Positions 1-5,569 of a stretch of 5,569 bases of DNA are shown here, one piece after another (position 1 is the stretch's first letter; the number at the start of each line of letters is the position of its first letter). A program made the translations under genes and the position numbers. Location of the stretch: positions 486-6,054 of the forward strand of contig CADAXO010000121.1 in assembly GCA_902791885.1 (NCBI GenBank), given 5' to 3'. Below the pieces are notes generated by a model that saw only the letters and a list, made by a program, of their open reading frames with translations, ran no database searches and was not told the DNA's origin. Origin of the DNA: Oscillospiraceae bacterium (GTDB lineage: Bacteria > Bacillota_A > Clostridia > Saccharofermentanales > Saccharofermentanaceae).

Positions 1-62
1 GAATGATCCGAAAGATTTACCGTTAAGCGTCGTAACGGGACGATTTTGACGGGGTTACGATA

Positions 63-82
63 TTCACCAATCCTTCACCAAT
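63..82. repeat. Tandem direct repeat TTCACCAAT, operator-like
   Basis: Two identical 9-base copies of TTCACCAAT lie at 63-71 and 74-82, an 11-base period close to one helical turn, so both would face the same side of the DNA. They sit inside a perfect 6-base inverted repeat, GATATT (59-64) and AATATC (80-85). The pair lies just upstream of, and overlaps, the -35 position of the promoter candidate whose -10 is at 101-106. This is a typical place for a regulator to bind. That a protein binds here is inference; no known operator consensus was recognised. Confidence 0.4.
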
Positions 83-97
83 ATCCGGGCCTTCTCA

Positions 98-106
98 TGC
101 TAAAAT
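98..106 (+). promoter_or_regulatory. Extended -10 promoter candidate for the zinc peptidase gene
   Basis: TGC followed by TAAAAT (101-106) is an extended -10 element of the sigma-70/SigA type, matching TATAAT at five of six positions and carrying the TGn extension. The expected -35 window (about 78-83, CCAATA) matches TTGACA poorly, so the promoter would depend on the extended -10 or on an activator. Transcription would begin near 112-114 and leave a leader of about 30 bases before the ATG at 142. The downstream genes are tightly packed and show no further clear promoter, so this may drive the whole cluster. Confidence 0.45.
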
Positions 107-125
107 AAAGAAAGATTTATATATT

Positions 126-133
126 AGAGGTGA
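126..133 (+). promoter_or_regulatory. Ribosome binding site that fixes the zinc peptidase start
   Basis: AGAGGTGA is complementary to the 3' end of 16S rRNA with one mismatch and ends 8 bases before the ATG at 142. The in-frame GTG at 130 lies inside this Shine-Dalgarno sequence and has no good site of its own upstream. The start at 142 is therefore preferred, although the frame is open four codons further up. Confidence 0.7.
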
Positions 134-141
134 ATCGTCTT

Positions 142-858
142 ATGGATTACAGTTATCTGCTTTATATCGGCGGTGTTTTTATAGTCATGATATGGTCTTT
201 TGCAGTTCAGTCAAATCTTAAGAGTAAAGTTAAACAGGGCAGCACTATCCGTGCGGCGAGCGGCAAGACGGCGAATCAGGTCGTTCAGGAGATGCTCAAT
301 AACCATGAGATCAGCGGCATCACTATCGAGCACAAGCCCGGAAACATGACAGACTGCTATTCCCCGAAGGAAGGTAAGATATATCTTTCCGATACGACTT
401 ACGGCAAGGACACGATCACAGCTATCGCAATCGCAGCTCACGAGGCGGGACATGCAGTTCAGGATCACGAGAATATGCCTATCTATGAGATAAGGCAGCT
501 CATCGCGCCCGCTGTAGGCGTTGCTTCCAGAGTGGGTCCTATCGTCTGCATCGCCGGTGTATTTCTTACGGCTTATGCCGAGAGATCCTCGGGCAACATC
601 GGTTACACGATAAGCACCATCGGTATCGTTATCTACTTCATCGCATTCCTTTTCTACCTTGTCATGCTCCCCGTAGAGCGTAACGCAAGCTCACGTGCTT
701 ACAAGGATATGAAGGAATGCGGCTGGGTCAGCGACGATCAGCTTTCTCTCGCACACAAGCTCCTTCGCGCAGCAGGAGACACATATGCTGTCGCACTCGC
801 ATCGTCTGCAGTTACACTTCTGAGACTCCTCGCTTTAAGAGGCGGCAGAAGACGCTGA
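142..858 (+). CDS. YugP-type membrane zinc metallopeptidase (Zn_peptidase_2 family)
   Basis: A 238-residue predicted membrane protease of the YugP/Zn_peptidase_2 family (Pfam PF04298). Bacterial members are mostly uncharacterised; a role in membrane protein turnover is inferred. The zinc motif HEAGH is at residues 100-104, with two histidine ligands and the catalytic Glu101. The family's conserved segment PVERNASSRA follows, and its Glu179 is the likely third zinc ligand. Hydrophobic segments lie at about 3-23, 121-145 and 153-175, so the active site sits beside the membrane between the first and second. The tail is basic and ends GGRRR, as is common in the family. Length is close to the usual roughly 225-240 residues. 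The start at 142 is chosen over the in-frame GTG at 130 because that GTG is part of the ribosome binding site. The stop is 38 bases before the GH94 start with no obvious terminator between, so co-transcription is likely. Family assignment is firm; the substrate is unknown. Confidence 0.92.
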   Translation: MDYSYLLYIGGVFIVMIWSFAVQSNLKSKVKQGSTIRAASGKTANQVVQEMLNNHEISGITIEHKPGNMTDCYSPKEGKIYLSDTTYGKDTITAIAIAAHEAGHAVQDHENMPIYEIRQLIAPAVGVASRVGPIVCIAGVFLTAYAERSSGNIGYTISTIGIVIYFIAFLFYLVMLPVERNASSRAYKDMKECGWVSDDQLSLAHKLLRAAGDTYAVALASSAVTLLRLLALRGGRRR

Positions 859-882
859 TATACAACGAAAAGCATAATTAAC

Positions 883-888
883 AGGAGG
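883..888 (+). promoter_or_regulatory. Strong ribosome binding site of the GH94 gene
   Basis: A perfect AGGAGG lies 8 bases before the ATG at 897. It is flanked by two copies of TAATTA (875-880 and 890-895), which is self-complementary, so a 6-bp A/U-only stem could present the site in a 9-base loop. The stem would be weak and a regulatory role is not established. Confidence 0.8.
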
Positions 889-896
889 ATAATTAC

Positions 897-3503
897 ATGG
901 GCTACGAGTATATAGGATCGGACGGAGAATTCAGATTAGGAAGTCCCGATAATTGGAGTTATCTGTATTTCCCGGACGGCGCTCCTTCCGGCATGATGGG
1001 AACTGTCACACCCGAATTCGGAGGAGATCTTAAGTCGAGTCAGAACACATTTGTCCTGGAGCCCGTCAGCTCGGATAATCTTCATAACAACAGATCGACA
1101 AGAAATTTCTGGATCAAGATCAAGAACGGACCTTTGGTATCCGCTACCGGTGCATCCGCAAGACAGCATGCCCTCAAGGGTTCCGAGGACGGCGACGAGG
1201 CTGTACTTTACGGCGGTATGCTCTACCAAAGAGTAGAGCGCAAGATCGGAGGCACGGGCCTTAAGACTGAGACTACAGTCTTCGTTCCTGTTGATACCGA
1301 AGATAAGATCGAGCTTATGAAGGTTACGGTCATCAATGACTCTTCCAAGCCCGTTACGTTTACTGCAACGGCAGCAACTCCCATCTACGGAAGATCTGCC
1401 GATAATATAAGAGACCACCGTAATGTTACCTCCATGCTTAACCGTGTGCTCGTAACCAAGTACGGCATCGTTAATTTCCCGACACTTACTTTCGATGAGA
1501 GAGGCCACAGAGCGAACGAAGTCGAGTACGGTTTCTTCGCATCCGAAGGCGAGAAGAATGCTCCCGTAAGTCTTTGCCCCGTTCTCGAGGAGTTCATCGG
1601 CGAAGGCGGCACTCTCGATAATCCCGCATTCCCCGTAACAGGCGCTCCTTCCTACAGCGAAGGCGACAGAGTGGACGGCTTCGAGGCTATGGGCGCGGCG
1701 ATGTTCGAGGAGAAGACTCTTGAGCCCGGTGAGAAGGCCGAGTATGTAACCGCTCTTGTTATCGGAGAGCACAGAAAGACGGCTCAGATCGCGCTTCGAT
1801 ACATGTCCGCGAACGTATTTGATGCACAGCTTTTCCAGAACAAGACATACTGGAAGAACAAGGTTAACATCCGTCTACATACAAGCGATAAGAATTTCGA
1901 TAACTGGATGTACTGGGTAGGTATCCAGCCGATCCTGCGCCGCATCTACGGATGTTCGTTCCTCCCTCACCACGACTACGGCAAGGGCGGAAGAGGATGG
2001 AGAGATCTGTGGCAGGACTGCCTCGCTCTTATCATCATGGATCCCGCAGATGTAAGGGGTATGCTGGTAGATAACTTCGGCGGCGTCAGAACCGACGGAA
2101 CCAATGCGACCATCATCGGAACCGGAAGCGGCGAATTCATCGCTGACAGAAACGGAATAACGAGAGTCTGGATGGATCACGCTATGTGGCCGTTCATGAC
2201 AATGGATCTTTACATAAAGCAGAGCGGCGACCTCGATATCCTTAAGGAGACAGCTCCTTACTTCCTCGACAGACAGATCATGAGAGGCGAGCTGCTTCTC
2301 GAGGGCGATCCTGCCGAGAAGTGCGACGGTTCCGTTCTTGAGCACCTGCTGCTTCAGAACCTTGCAGCGTACTTTGATGTAGGTGAGCACGGCAACATGA
2401 AGCTTCGTGGAGCCGACTGGAACGACGCTCTCGATATGGCTAAGGACAGAGGTGAGTCCGTTGCATTTACTGCTGCTTACTGCGGCAACTACATTAAGTT
2501 CGCTGAGATCCTCCGTAAGTTCGCCGAGATCAACGGCGATAAGATCGAGCTTAAGGAAGAGATCGGTAATCTGCTCGGAACAGAAGGCGGAAGAGATGCC
2601 CTCATGAGCTACTGCGACAAGGTCAAGAACGGCTTCTCGGGCAAGACTTCCGAGTATTCGTTAAGTGACATCGCAAAGGATCTCGAGGCTAAGGCGGAAG
2701 CTCTTACGAACCACATAAGAGAGAAGGAGTGGTTCACCGATACTGAGGGCTTCTCGAGATTTAACTCCTATTACGATAACGACGGCAGCCCTCTTGAGAC
2801 CAACGGTCAGAAGGCAGGCACTCCCGCTATGATGATCACGGGTCAGGTATTCACCATAATGAGCGGTGTCGCTACCGATGAGCAGGTAAGAGATATCATC
2901 AGCTCCGCAGACCAGTACCTCTACGATGAGAAGGCAGGCGGCTACAGACTTAACACCAACTTCGGCGAGGTCAAGACGAACATGGGAAGAATGTTCGGAT
3001 TTGCTTACGGCCAGAAGGAGAACGGTGCAGTCTTCTCACACATGGCTGTTATGTACGGCAACGCACTTTACACAAGAGGCTTTAAGAAGGAAGGCTGGAA
3101 GGTATTAAGCTCGCTTTATAAGCACGCTGACGACTTCGAAAGCTCCAAGATCTATCCCGGTATCCCCGAGTATTTCGATCCGAAGGGAAGAGGTGTTTAC
3201 CACTATCTTACGGGTGCCGCAAGCTGGCTTATCCTCACTGTTCTTACAGAGATGTTAGGCGTTAAGGGTGAGTACGGCGACATGAAGTTCGAGCCTAAGC
3301 TTCTCCCTTCACAGTTCGACGATAACAACACTGCAGGTGTTTCTTTCGAGTTCAACGGCAAGCCTGTTAATGTCACTTACGTAATGGACGACGGCTTCAG
3401 AACTGTCGACAGGATCGAAGTAGACGGCAAGGTGGTTTCAAAGGATACGAATATCCTTCCTAAGGAAAGCATCGGAAAGGATATCAAGGTCATCTTAAAG
3501 TGA
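897..3503 (+). CDS. GH94 family glycoside phosphorylase (cellobiose phosphorylase-like)
   Basis: An 868-residue cytoplasmic enzyme (no signal peptide) of glycoside hydrolase family 94. These enzymes cleave a beta-glucoside with phosphate, inverting, to give alpha-glucose 1-phosphate and a shortened sugar, saving ATP. The order fits the family: N-terminal beta-sandwich (about 1-310), helical linker, (alpha/alpha)6 barrel (about 340-800) and a short C-terminal beta domain. Visible active-site motifs are GGRGWRD with Arg366, Arg369 and Asp370 (sugar subsite -1 and phosphate region); DWND at 507-510, holding the general-acid aspartate; KENG with Glu708 and the following His715; and LTGAASW with Thr772-Gly773, matching the phosphate-binding Thr-Gly of cellobiose phosphorylase. 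Nothing catalytic appears missing. At 868 residues it is longer than typical cellobiose phosphorylases (about 810-820) and nearer laminaribiose-type members, so the linkage used is not settled. Its TGA overlaps the next gene's GTG start. Family is firm, substrate open. Confidence 0.93.
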   Translation: MGYEYIGSDGEFRLGSPDNWSYLYFPDGAPSGMMGTVTPEFGGDLKSSQNTFVLEPVSSDNLHNNRSTRNFWIKIKNGPLVSATGASARQHALKGSEDGDEAVLYGGMLYQRVERKIGGTGLKTETTVFVPVDTEDKIELMKVTVINDSSKPVTFTATAATPIYGRSADNIRDHRNVTSMLNRVLVTKYGIVNFPTLTFDERGHRANEVEYGFFASEGEKNAPVSLCPVLEEFIGEGGTLDNPAFPVTGAPSYSEGDRVDGFEAMGAAMFEEKTLEPGEKAEYVTALVIGEHRKTAQIALRYMSANVFDAQLFQNKTYWKNKVNIRLHTSDKNFDNWMYWVGIQPILRRIYGCSFLPHHDYGKGGRGWRDLWQDCLALIIMDPADVRGMLVDNFGGVRTDGTNATIIGTGSGEFIADRNGITRVWMDHAMWPFMTMDLYIKQSGDLDILKETAPYFLDRQIMRGELLLEGDPAEKCDGSVLEHLLLQNLAAYFDVGEHGNMKLRGADWNDALDMAKDRGESVAFTAAYCGNYIKFAEILRKFAEINGDKIELKEEIGNLLGTEGGRDALMSYCDKVKNGFSGKTSEYSLSDIAKDLEAKAEALTNHIREKEWFTDTEGFSRFNSYYDNDGSPLETNGQKAGTPAMMITGQVFTIMSGVATDEQVRDIISSADQYLYDEKAGGYRLNTNFGEVKTNMGRMFGFAYGQKENGAVFSHMAVMYGNALYTRGFKKEGWKVLSSLYKHADDFESSKIYPGIPEYFDPKGRGVYHYLTGAASWLILTVLTEMLGVKGEYGDMKFEPKLLPSQFDDNNTAGVSFEFNGKPVNVTYVMDDGFRTVDRIEVDGKVVSKDTNILPKESIGKDIKVILK

Positions 3504-4468
3504 TAAAAGAAAGCATAACCTTCGACGCTTCCACAGGAGACGGCAACAGGATAGCAGGTTTCTTCTGCCCTGCAAATATCAGGGCGGAAGGCGGTAAGTC
3601 CAAAGGTGTCATTCAGATTTGTCACGGTATGGCTGATCATTTCAGCCGATACGACGAGATGATCGAATACCTTAACGGACGCGGCTTCGACGTATGCGGC
3701 ATGGACATGATGGGCCACGGTCAGACCTATGAGCTTAATAAGGGTAATGATATGCCTTTAGGGTACTTCGGAGATGCCAAGGATTCCCACTTGTGCATAC
3801 TGAAGGACGAGATGACTATGCATGCCAGGGCGAAGGAGAGATTCGGCGATGATGTCCCGTACTTTCTCTACGGACACAGCATGGGATCGTTCGTCTGCCG
3901 TAATATCTACATCACTCCCGAGTACAGCAAGGAGTTCGAAGCATTTATCTTCGCTTCAACTATGGGGCCGAATCCTGCTGCAGGTGCAGGACTTGCTCTT
4001 ACCAACATGATGAAGATCTTCGGACGTAAAAGAGCACCGGGTAAGTTGGTAAACAAGATTGCTTTCGGAACTTACAACAGACGGATCGACAAGCCTAAGA
4101 CTGAATTCGACTGGGTAACTTCCGATGAGAAGGAAGTAGAGAAGTATATCGCTGATCCTTATGCAGGATTCCTGTTCACCAACAAGGGCTTCTCGGATCT
4201 TTTCAAGCTCGTTATACGCATGCAGAAGACGGATGCTTACGACAGCATTCCTCTAGAAAAGCCTGTTATGCTTACATACGGCGAGGACGATCCTGTCGGC
4301 AACTACGGAGTTGGGGTAAAAGACGTATGTGAGATATTGCGTTCCAAGGGCATTGTCGTAACTGAGAAAAACTACGGACACTACCGTCATGAGATCCAGA
4401 ACGAGAGTGTCAGGTGGGATTACTTCCAGGATATAGCAGATTTTTTTACACGGACGGTTGAAGGATGA
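3500..4468 (+). CDS. Alpha/beta hydrolase, lysophospholipase/monoacylglycerol lipase-like (Hydrolase_4)
   Basis: A 322-residue soluble serine hydrolase of the Hydrolase_4 (serine aminopeptidase/monoacylglycerol lipase, PF12146) type, predicted to cleave carboxylic ester bonds, perhaps in lysophospholipids or monoglycerides. The full catalytic triad is visible: nucleophile Ser127 in GHSMG, Asp264 in GEDDPVG and His297 in RHE. The HGM at 42-44 fits the oxyanion-hole turn, and GHG follows at the family's usual place. A lid region lies between the nucleophile and the acid, as in lipases. There is no signal peptide or membrane segment. The start is a GTG at 3500 that overlaps the preceding TGA as GTGA, with only a modest AAGG site (3486-3489) about 10 bases upstream, so translation probably depends on ribosomes finishing the phosphorylase. 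Its own stop overlaps the next gene as ATGA. Members are often annotated as lysophospholipase (PldB-like); the true substrate cannot be told from sequence. Confidence 0.88.
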   Translation: MIKESITFDASTGDGNRIAGFFCPANIRAEGGKSKGVIQICHGMADHFSRYDEMIEYLNGRGFDVCGMDMMGHGQTYELNKGNDMPLGYFGDAKDSHLCILKDEMTMHARAKERFGDDVPYFLYGHSMGSFVCRNIYITPEYSKEFEAFIFASTMGPNPAAGAGLALTNMMKIFGRKRAPGKLVNKIAFGTYNRRIDKPKTEFDWVTSDEKEVEKYIADPYAGFLFTNKGFSDLFKLVIRMQKTDAYDSIPLEKPVMLTYGEDDPVGNYGVGVKDVCEILRSKGIVVTEKNYGHYRHEIQNESVRWDYFQDIADFFTRTVEG

Positions 4469-4902
4469 AAGTAATTACACCATACGAGCATATTGTTCAG
4501 TACTATGAGACAGACCAGATGAAGGTCGCCCATCACAGCAATTACATAAGATGGTTCGAAGAGGCGAGAGTCGATGCTTTCGAGAAGATCGGATTAGGCT
4601 ACAAGGAGTGTGAGGCGAATGGGATAATGAGTCCCGTTACTTCTGTTACGGCGAAGTTTAAGACAAGTGCCGAATTCTACGACACGGTTGTGATATCGCT
4701 TAAGTTCGTAAAGTACACGGGAATAAGGCTCTACATCGAGTACGAGGTGAAGGACAAGGCTACGGGCGCCGTAAGGTGCACGGGCCAGAGCGAGCACTGC
4801 TTCATATCTTCTTCTGAGGGGAAGATTGTTTCCATCGCGAAAAGCTACCCGGAAATGGATGCAGTGATAAGGCGATACGTGGAGGATAAGAAAGATGATT
4901 GA
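4465..4902 (+). CDS. Acyl-CoA thioesterase, YbgC/FcbC (4-hydroxybenzoyl-CoA thioesterase) family
   Basis: A 145-residue single-domain hot-dog fold thioesterase, the usual length for the YbgC/FcbC (4HBT) family, which hydrolyses acyl-CoA or other acyl thioesters in the cytoplasm and normally works as a tetramer. The N-terminal signature is intact: YYETDQM with Asp17, the catalytic aspartate of this family, followed by the HHSNYIRWFEEAR helix start (residues 23-35). The remaining beta strands, with CTGQSEHCF near residues 109-117, also fit. The start ATG overlaps the previous stop as ATGA. The GAAGG before it directly abuts the ATG, too close for a normal ribosome binding site, so this gene is probably read by re-initiation after the hydrolase. 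It overlaps the next gene by 8 bases. Which acyl group it removes is unknown; a housekeeping role clearing stalled acyl-CoA is plausible but inferred. Confidence 0.9.
   Translation: MKVITPYEHIVQYYETDQMKVAHHSNYIRWFEEARVDAFEKIGLGYKECEANGIMSPVTSVTAKFKTSAEFYDTVVISLKFVKYTGIRLYIEYEVKDKATGAVRCTGQSEHCFISSSEGKIVSIAKSYPEMDAVIRRYVEDKKDD
4881..4885 (+). promoter_or_regulatory. Ribosome binding site of the thioredoxin reductase-like gene
   Basis: GGAGG lies inside the last codons of the thioesterase gene, 9 bases before the ATG at 4895. It supports that start and shows the last gene can load ribosomes itself despite overlapping its neighbour. Confidence 0.75.
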
Positions 4903-5569
4903 CGTAGCAATAATCGGTGCAGGAACAGCAGGCCTTACTGCAGCGATCTACGCCAGACGTGCGGGTTCAACCGTGACGGTATTCGAGGGCGAGGCTCCGG
5001 GCGGACAGATCATCAACACTCCCGAGATCGATAACTTCCCGGGGCTTCCGGGTGTGTCCGGATATGAGTATGCGAATAAGCTTTTCGAGCAGGCGCAGGA
5101 GTTCGGTGCGGAGTTTGTTTTTGACAAGGTCAAAGTTGCAGAAGGCAGTCTTGAAGAGGGCTTCAGGCTCACGGGAGAATACGGTACCGTGTGCGAAGCG
5201 AAGACGGTCATAATCGCGAGCGGAGTTAAGAGGCGCGAGATGGGCCTTGCAGGCGAGCAGGAGTTCTGCAAGAAGGTCTACATAATCCACAGAAGGAACC
5301 AGTTCCGCGCTGATCAGGCTCTCGTCGACGAGCTTCTGGCGCACGATAATGTCGAGACGAAGCTCTGCTTCACGGTCTCCGGTATAAGAGGCGAAGACAA
5401 GCTTACAGGCGTCGAGCTTACGAATATCGACGGAAGCCGTGAGGAGCTTACTACGGATGCGCTGTTCGTCGCGATCGGACTTATTCCTGAGAACGGTGTG
5501 TTCAAGGATATAGCTGAACTCGATGAGGCAGGATATGTCATTGCAGGCGAGGACTGTGAGACATCGACG
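4895..5569 (+). CDS. trxB: Thioredoxin reductase-like flavoprotein with internal in-frame deletion; 3' end cut by window
   Basis: 225 codons are open to the window edge with no stop. The N-terminal half is a typical thioredoxin reductase FAD domain: GAGTAG at 8-13 (dinucleotide-binding loop), GGQ with the NTPEIDNFPG stretch (about 39-52), and the IIASG strand before the domain switch. From residue 126 the KKVYIIHRR segment (the HRR that binds the NADPH 2'-phosphate) and FVAIGLIPE are also typical. Between them GEQEF (120-124) runs straight into Cys125 and KKVYI. Compared with E. coli TrxB this skips about 40 residues, including the CATC redox centre and the GGGNTA-type NADPH loop. The frame is intact on both sides. 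As written it could not reduce thioredoxin. It may be an internally deleted pseudogene, a sequencing or assembly error, or a repurposed flavoprotein. About 50 C-terminal residues, with the second FAD motif (GD), would lie beyond the window. Family origin is firm; activity is doubtful. Confidence 0.85.
   Translation, partial: MIDVAIIGAGTAGLTAAIYARRAGSTVTVFEGEAPGGQIINTPEIDNFPGLPGVSGYEYANKLFEQAQEFGAEFVFDKVKVAEGSLEEGFRLTGEYGTVCEAKTVIIASGVKRREMGLAGEQEFCKKVYIIHRRNQFRADQALVDELLAHDNVETKLCFTVSGIRGEDKLTGVELTNIDGSREELTTDALFVAIGLIPENGVFKDIAELDEAGYVIAGEDCETST

Noticed and set aside
2..49. Open frame reading NDPKDLPLSVVTGRF then TGA at the left edge, possibly the tail of an upstream gene
   Set aside because: Only 15 codons are visible and an open stretch of this length is expected by chance. 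It may be a real C-terminus, but no family could be recognised.
46..51. TTGACG as a -35 element
   Set aside because: No acceptable -10 hexamer lies 16-18 bases downstream (around 68-75), whereas a better extended -10 is found at 98-106.
130..141. GTG start four codons upstream of the zinc peptidase ATG
   Set aside because: The GTG is part of the AGAGGTGA ribosome binding site itself, which is correctly spaced for the ATG at 142.
859..896. Terminator between the zinc peptidase and the phosphorylase
   Set aside because: The 38-base gap has no G/C-rich stem and no T run. The only pairing is the weak TAATTA stem.
936..1772. Long minus-strand open frame (278 codons) inside the GH94 gene
   Set aside because: It lies wholly opposite a well-conserved coding sequence, resembles no known family and has no promoter or ribosome binding site I can support. 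Long antisense frames are common opposite genes with this codon bias.
1875..2390. Second minus-strand open frame (171 codons) opposite the GH94 catalytic domain
   Set aside because: Same reasoning: the sense strand encodes the conserved active-site region and the antisense protein has no recognisable motifs.
4948..5541. Several overlapping minus-strand open frames opposite the thioredoxin reductase-like gene
   Set aside because: They are shadows of the + strand gene, whose FAD motifs and upstream GGAGG site are clear.

Overview
The window looks like a piece of chromosome from an anaerobic Clostridia-type Firmicute, possibly of the Lachnospiraceae or a related gut/rumen lineage. Three things point that way: strong AGGAGG/GGAGG ribosome binding sites, densely packed genes that all run in the + direction, and a gene set typical of fermentative Clostridia. 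The set comprises a YugP-type membrane zinc peptidase, a GH94 glycoside phosphorylase, a lysophospholipase-like alpha/beta hydrolase, a YbgC/FcbC-type hot-dog thioesterase and a thioredoxin reductase relative. Codon choice is uniform along the window (AAG, GAG, ATC, TTC and CTT preferred), so nothing suggests recent transfer. I see no tRNA, rRNA, CRISPR array, insertion sequence or phage gene.

Layout. Bases 1-141 are noncoding or hold only the last codons of an unseen upstream gene. They contain an extended -10 promoter candidate (98-106), preceded by two direct copies of TTCACCAAT one helical turn apart (63-82) inside a GATATT/AATATC inverted repeat. Next come the zinc peptidase (142-858) and, after 38 bp, the GH94 phosphorylase (897-3503). 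The last four genes, from the phosphorylase on, are chained by overlapping stops and starts: GTGA at 3500, ATGA at 4465 and an 8-base overlap at 4895. They are almost certainly one transcript with translational coupling, probably including the peptidase.

How they may work together. The phosphorylase would recover a glucosyl unit from a beta-linked di- or oligosaccharide as a sugar 1-phosphate, in the cytoplasm. The hydrolase and the thioesterase act on ester and acyl-CoA thioester substrates respectively. No single pathway clearly joins all five genes.

The most unusual item is the last gene (4895 to the window edge). It is a clear thioredoxin reductase in its FAD-binding N-terminal part and again from the HRR motif onward. 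Between these, about 40 residues that the family normally has are missing, cleanly and in frame. The missing block holds both the CxxC redox centre and the GxGxxA NADPH-binding loop. This is either a decayed or internally deleted gene, a sequence assembly error, or a repurposed FAD protein.
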